Positions 46,351 to 55,300 of a stretch of 64,000 nucleotides of DNA are shown in pieces. Every line of letters begins with the position of its first letter. The first letter of the stretch is position 1. Origin of the DNA: Bradyrhizobium sp. SZCCT0231 (GTDB lineage: Bacteria > Pseudomonadota > Alphaproteobacteria > Rhizobiales > Xanthobacteraceae); the NCBI RefSeq assembly GCF_018130245.1, contig NZ_JAFCKP010000005.1, positions 186,001 through 250,000 on the forward strand, written 5' to 3'. The notes below the pieces were generated by a model. That model was not told the DNA's origin. It ran no database searches and saw only the letters and a list, made by a program, of their open reading frames with translations. A program made the translations under genes and the position numbers.

Positions 46351-46689
46351 TCAGCGGTCCAGCGTCTTCGAGGCGGTGCCGCGGTTCTTCCAGATCAGCA
46401 TGATGTTTCTGACATAGATGATGGTCGCGAGCGACTGTCCGAGGATGATGACGGGCTCGCGCTTCACGACGCCATAGACCAGCGTCATCAGCCCGCCGCC
46501 CATCGAGCAGAACCAGAATGCCATCGGCACCACGCTGTTGCCGGCGCGCTCGCTCGCGATCCATTGCACCAGGAAGCGCGCGGTGAAGAACAGCTGCGCG
46601 ACGAGGCCGAACGCCAGCCAGAAGTCGAACTTGGCGACGAAGACGTCGTAGAGATAATTGCTCAGCGCCTGACCGTATTGGATGATCAT
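46351..46689 (-). CDS. Lipid-A-disaccharide synthase N-terminal-domain membrane protein
   Basis: A 112-aa protein with three to four membrane helices that corresponds to the LAB_N domain found at the N-terminus of some LpxB proteins, here as a separate gene. Recognisable blocks are FFTARFLVQWIASERAGNSV, PMAFWFCSMGGGLMTLVYGV and LATIIYVRNIMLIWKN. Its ATG overlaps the preceding glycosyltransferase stop by four bases (ATGA). Context suggests a small membrane partner (flippase- or SMR-like) for polyprenyl-sugar or lipid A modification rather than disaccharide synthesis. Confidence 0.9.
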   Translation of the reverse strand: MIIQYGQALSNYLYDVFVAKFDFWLAFGLVAQLFFTARFLVQWIASERAGNSVVPMAFWFCSMGGGLMTLVYGVVKREPVIILGQSLATIIYVRNIMLIWKNRGTASKTLDR

Positions 46690-47423
46690 GCATTCACCTC
46701 GGTCACTTCAGGCGTCGGCTTCTTGCGGCGGATCAGCCACCACACGCCGGCGAGATCCATGATGCCGATCCACAGCCGGTCGAAGAAGCCATAGTTCGAT
46801 ACGCCGGAATGGCGCGGCCGGTCGATCACGTCGACATAGGCAATGTCGTAGCCTTCGCGGCGGACCAACGCGGGGAGGAAGCGATGCAGCCCGTCGAAGT
46901 AAGGCAGCATCAGGAAGACGTCGCGCCGGAACGCCTTCAGTCCGCAGCCGGTGTCGCGCGTGCCGTCCTTCAGGATGGCGTTGCGAACGCCGTTCGCCAC
47001 GCGCGACTGGAATTTCTTGAAGCCGGTGTCCTTGCGCCCGACGCGCTGGCCGGCAGCGAGACCGACGCGCCCTGCCCCCTTCTCGACCGCCGCGATCAGG
47101 TCGGGCAGGAAGGCTGGATTGTTCTGGCCGTCGCCGTCGAGCGTCGCCACGATCTCCCCGCGCGCCGCGCGCACGCCGCTGCGCACGGCCGCCGATTGGC
47201 CGCCCGATCTCGCATGACGGAGCTGACGTAGATTGCTCCGCTGTTTCATGATGGCGCCGAGCCGCTCGCCGGTCGCATCGGTCGAGCCGTCGTTGACGTA
47301 GATGATCTCATAGGCCCAGCGGCCATCGAGCGCCGTCGTGATCTCCGCGATCAAGGGCGCGATGTTGTCGGCTTCGTTGCGCACGGGAACGACGATGGAA
47401 ACCGAAGGCTGGGACGTCGACAA
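46686..47423 (-). CDS. Glycosyltransferase family 2, polyprenyl-phosphate sugar transferase-like
   Basis: DPM1/ArnC-type GT2, about 245 aa. The domain begins SVSIVVPVRNEADNIAP, with DGSTDATGERLG (nucleotide-binding DGST) and ATLDGDGQNNP (metal-binding DGDGQ). After it come RDTGCGLKAFRRDVF and SGVSNYGFFDRLWIGIMDL, and a C-terminal hydrophobic stretch IMDLAGVWWLI. The start is uncertain: no ATG exists between the end of the PAP2 gene (47500) and the domain, so I propose the TTG at 47423. It probably charges polyprenyl phosphate with a sugar for the GT39 enzyme. Confidence 0.88.
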   Translation of the reverse strand: MSTSQPSVSIVVPVRNEADNIAPLIAEITTALDGRWAYEIIYVNDGSTDATGERLGAIMKQRSNLRQLRHARSGGQSAAVRSGVRAARGEIVATLDGDGQNNPAFLPDLIAAVEKGAGRVGLAAGQRVGRKDTGFKKFQSRVANGVRNAILKDGTRDTGCGLKAFRRDVFLMLPYFDGLHRFLPALVRREGYDIAYVDVIDRPRHSGVSNYGFFDRLWIGIMDLAGVWWLIRRKKPTPEVTEVNA

Positions 47424-47499
47424 ATCGAGGCTCGTGGTTGGAATTTGACCTGCCCCAAGGAGCGCCCCAAGGAACCGGCGTCCCGGCAGGCAGCCGCTT

Positions 47500-48345
47500 T
47501 TATGGGGCGGATGCCCCGCGGGCAACCCTTTTGAGGCGGTCCGAAACCGTCCCTGAAAGCGGCACGATGGTGCCGTCGGCGCGGATGGCAAAGCCGAGCC
47601 TTCGGGCCGCAAACCAGTAACGGACGGCCATGGCGCCGACCGTTCCGACGAGAGCGCCGGCCACGACGTCGCTCGGGTGGTGCGCGACCAGCACCAGGCG
47701 CGTCAGCAGGATCACGATTGCGTAAGTGAACATGAACACGCGCAGGCGCGGCCACAATGCCGATACCGCAAACGCCAGGGCGAACGCTGCCACGGCATGG
47801 CCCGACGGCAAGCTGGCATAAGCCCCCGTCCCCTCGAACGGCACGAAGTTGAACGGATTGGCCTTGCCGCCGACGAACGGACGTCCGCGGCCGATGAGAT
47901 ATTTCAAGATTTCGGCGACGAACGCTGACACGGCAACCGACAGAAACATGAACTGCAGCCGCGTGCCGAAGCCGAGCAGCAGCGCGCGGCGGCTTCCGTG
48001 CAGCCCGGCCGCGACAAGCGCCAGTGTCACCAGCGCAGCCCCCAGCACCGAGAGCACATACTCGTCCTTGCCGAAATCGGTGAGGATGCGGATCGGCCAG
48101 AGGCTGGGCGTGCCGCGCGGCGGCATCAGCAGGATCTCGGTCTGATCGAACCCGACCATCAGCGCGATGACCAGCGCTGCGCCCGCTGCGCTGAGCCAGA
48201 GCGAATGCCGCGCCAGCTTTCGGGCGGCCTCGGCCCGGCACGAATGTGATGGCGAGCGCACGAGCTGCGCCAGCGCGCGCCAGGACACGGCGAGCAACTG
48301 CGCGGGATAGCCGCCACGCGGCGCAATGTCGGTCAGAGCCCGCAT
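47500..48345 (-). CDS. PAP2-superfamily lipid phosphatase
   Basis: Membrane phosphatase of 281 aa with about six helices. The three catalytic motifs are visible: KYLIGRGRPF (K-x6-RP), LPSGHAVAAF (PSGH) and LVLVAHHPSDVVAGA (the H-x3-D motif). It resembles LpxE/undecaprenyl-PP phosphatase-like PAP2 enzymes and could remove a phosphate from lipid A or from polyprenyl carriers. Its ATG comes one base after the GT39 stop, a tight operon junction. The C-terminal tail (DRLKRVARGASAP) is cytosolic and basic. Confidence 0.92.
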   Translation of the reverse strand: MRALTDIAPRGGYPAQLLAVSWRALAQLVRSPSHSCRAEAARKLARHSLWLSAAGAALVIALMVGFDQTEILLMPPRGTPSLWPIRILTDFGKDEYVLSVLGAALVTLALVAAGLHGSRRALLLGFGTRLQFMFLSVAVSAFVAEILKYLIGRGRPFVGGKANPFNFVPFEGTGAYASLPSGHAVAAFALAFAVSALWPRLRVFMFTYAIVILLTRLVLVAHHPSDVVAGALVGTVGAMAVRYWFAARRLGFAIRADGTIVPLSGTVSDRLKRVARGASAP

Positions 48346-48346
48346 C

Positions 48347-50089
48347 CTATTCGGTGCCTTCCGACCGGAAGATCGAGATCGAGATCGCGCGCCCTTGCGA
48401 GAAGTTATAGCCGTCGATGCGCGCCCCGACCTTGTAGCGCAGCCCGATCGCCTCGGCGCGCTGCACGAAGCTGCGCTCGGTGCGCTGCTCGATCAGCGCG
48501 AAGCGGCAGCTGCCCTGCCGCAGGAAATCCGCCGCACCGGAGCCGTCGGTCAGCAAGGTCTGGGTGCCCGCCAGGAAGACGAGGCTCGGCTCGTGATAAC
48601 CGGCCGCAGCCGCCTTCGGTCCGACGCAGGTGACGTTGCGAAGCGCGCGCGCGATCTCGATGCTCGGAAACAGCGGCGTCAGCGACGGCAGCACGATGCC
48701 GTAGACCGTCACCGCCAGCATCAGGGCCGCGACCAGCGCGTTGAGCAGCGAGCGCTCGGCGCGATTGTTGTCGTAGAGCCACCAGGCGAACAGGCCGAAG
48801 ATCAGCGAGGCCGCGATGAACGGCCAGGCCACGAAGGCCGGCTGCCGCGTCAGCATCACCGCGCCGACCACCGCGATGATCGAGGCGGCTGCGGGGATCG
48901 CGAACCACCAGGCCGAACCGCGCATCAGCCAGGACCGCGACAGCACACGCCGCTCCACCGCGCCGGCGGTGAGGATGGCGATCGCCGGATAGAGCGGCAG
49001 CACGTAATGCGGCAGCTTGGTCAGCACCGCCTCGAACACGATCCAGGACGGGATCAGCCAGGCCAGCAGAAACTGCGCGCCGGGCTCGCGCCGCGCCCGC
49101 CACACTGCAGGCGCGGCCATCGCCGCAAGCGGCGCGCCCGGCCAGAAGGTGATCCAGAACAGCGCCAGATATAGTCCAGGCGGCGCGCCATGAGATTCCT
49201 GAGCGCCGATCTTGCTGAGCATGTCGCCGCCGACGGAATCGGCGAAGAAGGCATCGCCCGCGCGCCAGAAGATCGCGACGAACCAGGGCAGCACCAGCAC
49301 CAGCGTCCACATCAGGCCCCAGAGCGGGCGCAGCTTCCACAGCCAGGAGGCATCGCGGTCCTGGATCGCAAGCGCGACGATGGTCAGGCCCGCGAACATC
49401 AGGATCAGCGGACCTTTGATCAGGATGCCCAGAGCAAGCGCGGTCCAGAAGATCGCGGGCCAGCTCCAGGGCGGATGTGTCTCGTCCTCGGCGCGCTGCC
49501 AGGACAGATAGGCCCGCGCCATCGCCCCCATCGCGGCGACGACGCAGAACAGCAGCATGGCATCGGTCTTCGCCAGTCGCGCTTCGACGCCGAGCAGCAC
49601 GGACGCGCACATCATTAGCGCCGCCAGCACCGCGGCGCGCCGCGTGACGAAGCCGAGCGCGGCCCAATAGGTCATGAGCACGGCGCCGATCGCGCCCATC
49701 AGCGACGGCAGCCGGTAGACCCAGATGCGCAATTCGGCCTTCGGCAGCTTGAGCATCGACGCGGCTTCGACGGTCGCCGATTGCAACCAGTAGATGCCGA
49801 CCGGCTTCTTGTACCGGACGTCCTCCTGAAAGCGGATGTCGACATAGTCGCCGCTCTCGACCATCTGCTTGGTGGCCTGGGCGAACCGCGCTTCGTCGCG
49901 ATCGATCGGCGGGATGGTGAAGAAGCCGGGCAAGAACAGCAGCAGCGCGCACAGCACCAGGAAGCCGACCGCGCGCGCGTGGCTGGCCGTGGCGATGTCG
50001 AGCATGCGCACGAGCCCGCTGCCCGGATTTGCGGGCGATTTCGACTCGCGGGGGGCTCCAAAACGAGGGCTTGGGTAGGTCTCGGCCAT
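48347..50089 (-). CDS. GT39 (ArnT/PMT-like) glycosyltransferase
   Basis: Integral membrane glycosyltransferase, 580 aa and about eleven helices, that moves a sugar from a polyprenyl-phosphate donor to an envelope acceptor. The signature DE motif is in IPPIDRDEARFAQATKQM near residue 62, followed by KKPVGIYWLQ, typical of ArnT. It is first in the operon GT39-PAP2-GT2-LAB_N. By analogy with ArnT and Francisella FlmK, which add aminosugars to lipid A, its target is probably lipid A. A second ATG at 50005 (MLDIATASHAR) would drop a hydrophilic leader and could be the true start. Confidence 0.92.
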   Translation of the reverse strand: MAETYPSPRFGAPRESKSPANPGSGLVRMLDIATASHARAVGFLVLCALLLFLPGFFTIPPIDRDEARFAQATKQMVESGDYVDIRFQEDVRYKKPVGIYWLQSATVEAASMLKLPKAELRIWVYRLPSLMGAIGAVLMTYWAALGFVTRRAAVLAALMMCASVLLGVEARLAKTDAMLLFCVVAAMGAMARAYLSWQRAEDETHPPWSWPAIFWTALALGILIKGPLILMFAGLTIVALAIQDRDASWLWKLRPLWGLMWTLVLVLPWFVAIFWRAGDAFFADSVGGDMLSKIGAQESHGAPPGLYLALFWITFWPGAPLAAMAAPAVWRARREPGAQFLLAWLIPSWIVFEAVLTKLPHYVLPLYPAIAILTAGAVERRVLSRSWLMRGSAWWFAIPAAASIIAVVGAVMLTRQPAFVAWPFIAASLIFGLFAWWLYDNNRAERSLLNALVAALMLAVTVYGIVLPSLTPLFPSIEIARALRNVTCVGPKAAAAGYHEPSLVFLAGTQTLLTDGSGAADFLRQGSCRFALIEQRTERSFVQRAEAIGLRYKVGARIDGYNFSQGRAISISIFRSEGTE

Positions 50090-50139
50090 TGGTTCCGCTT
50101 ACGCTGAAACCGCCATCGCCACAACCGCTTAAGGCAGGG

Positions 50140-52359
50140 TCATTGAATTCGAATGACGACTGTGTCCGCGGCGCCCGTGGCGTCGATCACGGTGAGCCGG
50201 GCAAAGCCCGGACCGGGCGGATCGATCAGCCGCTGGCGGCGCCCGTCAATCTCGCCGAGCGCGGTGCCGTTAACCATGACCGTCATGGGCAGCACGCCGC
50301 CGGCGACTTTGACCGGCATGGCTGCGCTCTCCCGGCCACCCGATCGACCGACGTCGATCCGCGAGCCGTTGAGCGGAAACTGAATGTGCAGCGCCTGCTC
50401 GCCCCCGGCGCGCACCAGTTCCCCCACCGGGCGGAACCGCTTCAAGGGCAGCGGCAGCTTGGCGTTGCCGGCCACCAGGGTTCCCCTGGGCGCCTTCGGC
50501 AATGGGGCGAGCGTCTTGCCGGTCCGGGCGAAGGCGTCGAACAGGATCGGTGCGGCAGCGACGCGCCCGATCAGGCCGGGAACCGGAGCGCCGTCGGGCC
50601 GGCCGACCCAGACACCGATGGTCATGCGGCCGTCGAAGCCGACCGACCAGGCGTCGCGATAGCCGTAAGAGGTTCCGGTCTTGAAGGCGATCCGGTTGTG
50701 GGCTGCGTTCTCCGGCGGCGGCGTTCCCAGCAACACGTTGCCGACCTGCCAGGCCGCGACCTGATCCAGCAGCCGGAGCGGCTCGCGGTCGTCCTTGTCA
50801 GCCATGACCTCGCGCAACGGCTTGGTGGTGCCGAGACGGGCGAAGCCCGCATAGAGCTGGGCGAGGTCCTGGAGCGTGACGCCAACGCCACCGAGACCCA
50901 TGGCGAGCCCTGGCGTCTCGTCCTTGGGCAAAACCAGATTGCCGCCGGCCTGGCGCAGCCGCGAGGTCAGACGGCTCGATCCGACGCGGTCGAGCAGCAC
51001 GATGGCCGGCACGTTCAGCGACAATTGCAGCGCCTTTCTCACCGGCACCGTGCCCTGGAACGTCATGTCGAAATTCTCCGGCGCGTAGGAGCCGAAGCGA
51101 ACCGGCCGGTCGTCGATCAGGCTCTCCGGATGGACGAAGCCATCCTCGAAGGCGAGCCCGTAGATGAAGGGCTTCAGCGTCGAGCCCGGTGAGCGGACGG
51201 CGCGGGTCATGTCGACCTGCCCTGCCCGGCTCTCGTCGAAATAATCGGCCGAGCCGACGCGGGCGAGCACGTCGCCGCTCTCATTGTCCACCACGATAAT
51301 GCCGACCGAGATGTTGGGCCCGAGCGCAATGGCGCGGTCGCGCGCCAGCGGCTCCAGCACCTTCTGTAGGTTCGCATCGAGCGTCAGCTTGATGACCGGC
51401 GTATCCTTGACGGTCGACAGCGCGGTGTCGGAGGCATGCGGCGCCAGGATCGGCATCGGCTTGCGCAGCTTTGGCACGGGCACGGCCTTGGCCTGCTTGG
51501 CGTCGTCGGCACTGACCACCTGCTCCTCGACCATGCGGTCGAGCACCCGGTCGCGCGCCTTGCGAGCCGCCTCGGGATAGCGATCGAGCCGGCGCGTCTC
51601 CGGCGATTGCGGCAACGCCACCAGCAGCGCGGCCTCGGCCAGCGACAGCCGCTTCGGCTCCTTGCCGAGATAGGCGATCGACGCCGCACGGATGCCTTCG
51701 AGATTGCCCCCGTAAGGCGCGAGCGCGAGATAGAGATCGAGAATCTGCTCTTTGCTCAACCTCCGCTCCAGCTCGATCGCGCGCACGATCTGCCGCAGCT
51801 TCGCATGAAGCGAGCGGTGCCGCCGCGGCTCCATCAGTCGCGCGAGCTGCATTGTGATGGTCGAGCCGCCCGAGACGATGTGGCCGCGCGTTCCGAGCTG
51901 CAACGCCGCGCGCCCCAGCGCCAGCGGATCGATACCGTCATGGGCGTAGAAGCGCTGGTCCTCATAGGCGAACAGCAGTCTCAGGTAGGTCGGATCGACG
52001 TTGGTCTTGGCATCGACCGGCAGCCGCCAGCGCCCGTCCGCCATGGCATAGGCGCGCAGCAGCTTGCCGTTGCGGTCGACGATGGTGGTGGAGACCTGGC
52101 GCGCTTCGTCGAGTGGCAACGGGCCGAGGGAGTAGACCCAGCCGACGAAACCGATGATGGCAAGGATGATGGTGAGTGCGAGGGCGGAGAGGAGGCGATG
52201 ACCCCTGCCCCGCACTCCGTCATGGCCGGGCTTGTCCCGGCCATCCACGTTGTTGCCCACGGCGCCACAATCCGTGGATGCCCGGGATATCTGCGCGAAG
52301 ACGCGCTTCGCGCTTTTGCCCGGGCATGACGACGGAGTATGAGGCACGGCCTCGTTCAT
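50140..52359 (-). CDS. pbpC: Penicillin-binding protein 1C
   Basis: Bifunctional peptidoglycan synthase, 739 aa. After a membrane anchor (about residues 58-75) come the GT51 transglycosylase (AYEDQRFYAHDGIDP near 131, GGSTITMQLARL) and the transpeptidase with SPGSTLKPF near 389, SLN and KTGTSYGYRDAW near 558. The PBP1C-specific C-terminal domain starts near 645. Upstream is an alpha-2-macroglobulin gene, the usual partner, ending 12 bp before this ATG. Residues about 8-49 (CPGKSAKRVFAQISRASTDC and on) are encoded by a palindromic repeat and have no counterpart in other PBP1Cs I know. If translation begins instead at the GTG at 52215, the repeat is a leader rather than coding. Confidence 0.93.
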   Translation of the reverse strand: MNEAVPHTPSSCPGKSAKRVFAQISRASTDCGAVGNNVDGRDKPGHDGVRGRGHRLLSALALTIILAIIGFVGWVYSLGPLPLDEARQVSTTIVDRNGKLLRAYAMADGRWRLPVDAKTNVDPTYLRLLFAYEDQRFYAHDGIDPLALGRAALQLGTRGHIVSGGSTITMQLARLMEPRRHRSLHAKLRQIVRAIELERRLSKEQILDLYLALAPYGGNLEGIRAASIAYLGKEPKRLSLAEAALLVALPQSPETRRLDRYPEAARKARDRVLDRMVEEQVVSADDAKQAKAVPVPKLRKPMPILAPHASDTALSTVKDTPVIKLTLDANLQKVLEPLARDRAIALGPNISVGIIVVDNESGDVLARVGSADYFDESRAGQVDMTRAVRSPGSTLKPFIYGLAFEDGFVHPESLIDDRPVRFGSYAPENFDMTFQGTVPVRKALQLSLNVPAIVLLDRVGSSRLTSRLRQAGGNLVLPKDETPGLAMGLGGVGVTLQDLAQLYAGFARLGTTKPLREVMADKDDREPLRLLDQVAAWQVGNVLLGTPPPENAAHNRIAFKTGTSYGYRDAWSVGFDGRMTIGVWVGRPDGAPVPGLIGRVAAAPILFDAFARTGKTLAPLPKAPRGTLVAGNAKLPLPLKRFRPVGELVRAGGEQALHIQFPLNGSRIDVGRSGGRESAAMPVKVAGGVLPMTVMVNGTALGEIDGRRQRLIDPPGPGFARLTVIDATGAADTVVIRIQ
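52214..52338. repeat. Palindromic repeat overlapping the pbpC N-terminus
   Basis: A 125-bp element with outer arms ACTCCGTCATGGCCGGG (52214-52230) and CCCGGGCATGACGACGGAGT (52319-52338), and inner arms CCATCCACG near 52241 with CGTGGATGCCCGGGATA near 52273. Of the same general style as the intergenic repeats at 10.7, 13.8 and 29.8 kb, but positioned within an open reading frame. Confidence 0.8.
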
Positions 52360-52371
52360 TCAATCACCATC

Positions 52372-55300
52372 TCACTTCGCCGCTCGCACCTCGACAGTGC
52401 CGGTGCCCGTGCGGCCATGGCGCGAGGGATTGTACATGTCCTCGACATAGGCCTGCGGCAGCACGTATTTGCCGGGCGAGACCGCGCGCACGACATAGGC
52501 GACGGTGAAGACCGACTTGGAGTCCGAGGCCCGGTCGACCGCCGCCGTGAAGCGGTCGTCGCGGAACTCGGTGTCTTCGGGCTCCTCGCCATCCTCGATC
52601 CAATCCAGCGTGCCGCTGTCGCCGGAGGACACCAGCTTCGGGTTGTCGATCTCGAGACCGGCCGGCAAGTAATCCGACACCATGATGTGACCGTATTCGG
52701 GCTTCGCCTCGGTGATCTTCAGCACCACCGCGAAGCGCTGGTTCTGCTTGACCTTGCTGATGTCGGCGGGCTTGCCGTCGAGCGTGAAGTAGCTGCGCTC
52801 GATCTTGAAGCCGTTCGACGCCGCCGGCTCCGGCGTCACCGGCGAGCCCGACACCGAGACCACCGCCTGCACCGGTGCGTCGCCGGTGTTGGTGATCTTC
52901 AGCGGCTTGCCGCTCAGCGTATCCGCCTTGTAGCTGCGGTACAGCGCAGTCTTGACCGGCTGGCCGTCGACCTCGATCGAGAGGTTCTCCTTGGCGAGCG
53001 CCCGCGCCGCCAGCACCAGCCACGCATTCTCCTGCGTGGAGGTGTAGGGCGTCAGCCCACGCGCGGTCTCAACCCGCGACACCGCCTGGGTCAGCGTCGC
53101 CTTCGGCGCATTGCCTTCGCTGGCGAGCGACACCAATGCTGCGGCATCGCGAAGCTGCGAGCCGTAGTCGGTGCGGCCGAACTCCAGCACCGGTTTTGGC
53201 GCGAGGCTGTCGAGCGCGGCACCGTACACTCGCTCGGCGCGATTGCGATCGCCGACCAGCGCCAGGGCTGCAGCAAGCTGCGACTTCGCGATCGGCGTTG
53301 CGAGGTTGGTGAGCTTGGTATCGGCGAGATAGCGAAGGTCGCCGATCGGAGCTGCGCCGTTACGCGCGAGCACGTAGAGGCCGTAGGCGAGATCGCGCCC
53401 GCCGTCCTTCTCCGGCTCGTTGGCATTGACGACGGAGTTTCTGATGCGGTCGAGCGCGTTCTTGAACAGCACGTCCGGCACCGCAAAGCCCTTTTCGCGG
53501 GCGCGAGTGAGGAAGTCCGTCACATACGCATCCAGCCAGGCATCGTCGCCGCCGGCCGACCACAGGCCGAACGAGCCGTTCGAGCCCTGGCGGGCCAGCA
53601 GCCGCTCGATCGCGTCGCGGATACGCTGGTCGATCTCGGTGTCCATGGCGAGGTGCGCGCCGGCCGCGAGCTCGTTGACGTAGAGCAGCGGCATGGCCCG
53701 GCTCGTGATCTGCTCCGAGCAGCCATAGGGATAGCGGTCGAGCGCCTTGAGGATCGTCGCCGCATCGAGCGCGGTCGACAGGCTGGCCGAGACCGAGACG
53801 CTGCCGGTGCCCGGCACGAGGTCGGAGAACATGTCCGAGGTCAGCGTCAGGCTCTCGCCCTTCGCCAGCGTCCGGATTGAGCGCCGTGCCAGCACCTGCG
53901 TTGCCGCCTTGACGTCGAACGCGTAGTGGCGGGCCAGCGCGAGGCCGTTCGGCCCCTTGATGTCGACGTCGAGCGTCGCCTGCCCCGCCGCCGTCGCATC
54001 GAGCGCGAGCGAGAACGAATTGCGCTGCTTGGCCGCGAGCTTGACCGTGGTGGCGGGATTGCCGGTCATCTTCACCGGGCCGCCGGTCTTGACGTTGATG
54101 ACGTAGTCGCCGGCCTGGCCCTCGACATTGTCGATCTCGAGATTGACCGTGCCGTGGTCGCCGTTGAGCAGGAAGCGCGGCAGCGTCGTCGTCAGCACCA
54201 CGGGATCGCGGATCACGACGTCGGTATTGGCGCGGCCGAGCTTGGTCGCGGTCCAGGCCACCGCCATCACGCGCGCGGTGCCGGCGAACTCCGGAATGTC
54301 GAAGCTCAAATCCGCGCTGCCGTCGGCAGCGACGGTGACGATGCCGGAATAGAGCGCGAGCGGCTTCTGCGCGGGCGGCGAGCCCTGCAGCTCGCCCGCA
54401 CCGGCATCGCCGCCGGACTTGATCTGGCCGCGCGTGCCCGACATGCCATCGATCAGCTGGCCGTAGAGATCGCGGATCTCGGCGGTCAGGCGGCGCTGGC
54501 CGAGATAGTAATCGTCCGGCGCCGGCGGCTTGTAATTGGTGAGATTGAGGATGCCGACATCGACCGCGGCGATGACGACCTTGGCGTCCTCGCCCGGATT
54601 GAGGCCGTCGAGCTTGACCGGGATCTTCAGCGCGGAGTTCGGCCGGATCAGGGCCGGCGGCGCCAGCTTCACCTGCAACGTGCGGGTCTGCTTGTCGATG
54701 CCGAACCATTTCAGGCCGATCGCCCGGCCCGGCATGCGCTGGGCAGCCGCATCGAGCGGACGGCGCAGCGTCGCCACCACGTAGGCGCCGGTGCCCCAGT
54801 CCTTGCCGACCGTGAGCTTGACCTGCGCGGTACCTTCCTTGACGTTGATGGTCTGCGTCGTCAGCAGGCGGTCGCCGAGCACGTTGATGGTCAACTTGCC
54901 GGCGCTGCGCACATTGACAGAGACCGTCATGGTGTCGCCGGAGGCGTATTGCGGCTTGTCGATCGAGGTCTCCAAGAGATCCGGCGTGTCGGCGCTGCCG
55001 TCGGAGTACCAGCCGACGTCGAACTGCACCGAGGTCACCGGACCGTCCGCATCGTTCGATTTCACATCGAGCCGATAACGGCCGGGCTGCGGGCTGAGCG
55101 AGATGCGCGCCGGCTTGTCGGCCGCGATCGTGACGTCACCGTCGGCGACGCGCGAGGTCGACTTGACCGGCTCGTACTCCCAGTAATTGTTCTGGCGATA
55201 CCACTGATACCGCGACTCCATCTTCAGGAGCTCGTAGCGCAGGCCGTCGCGGCGCAGCTTCTCGCCCTCAGGCGAGACGAACACGACGTCGAACTCGGCC

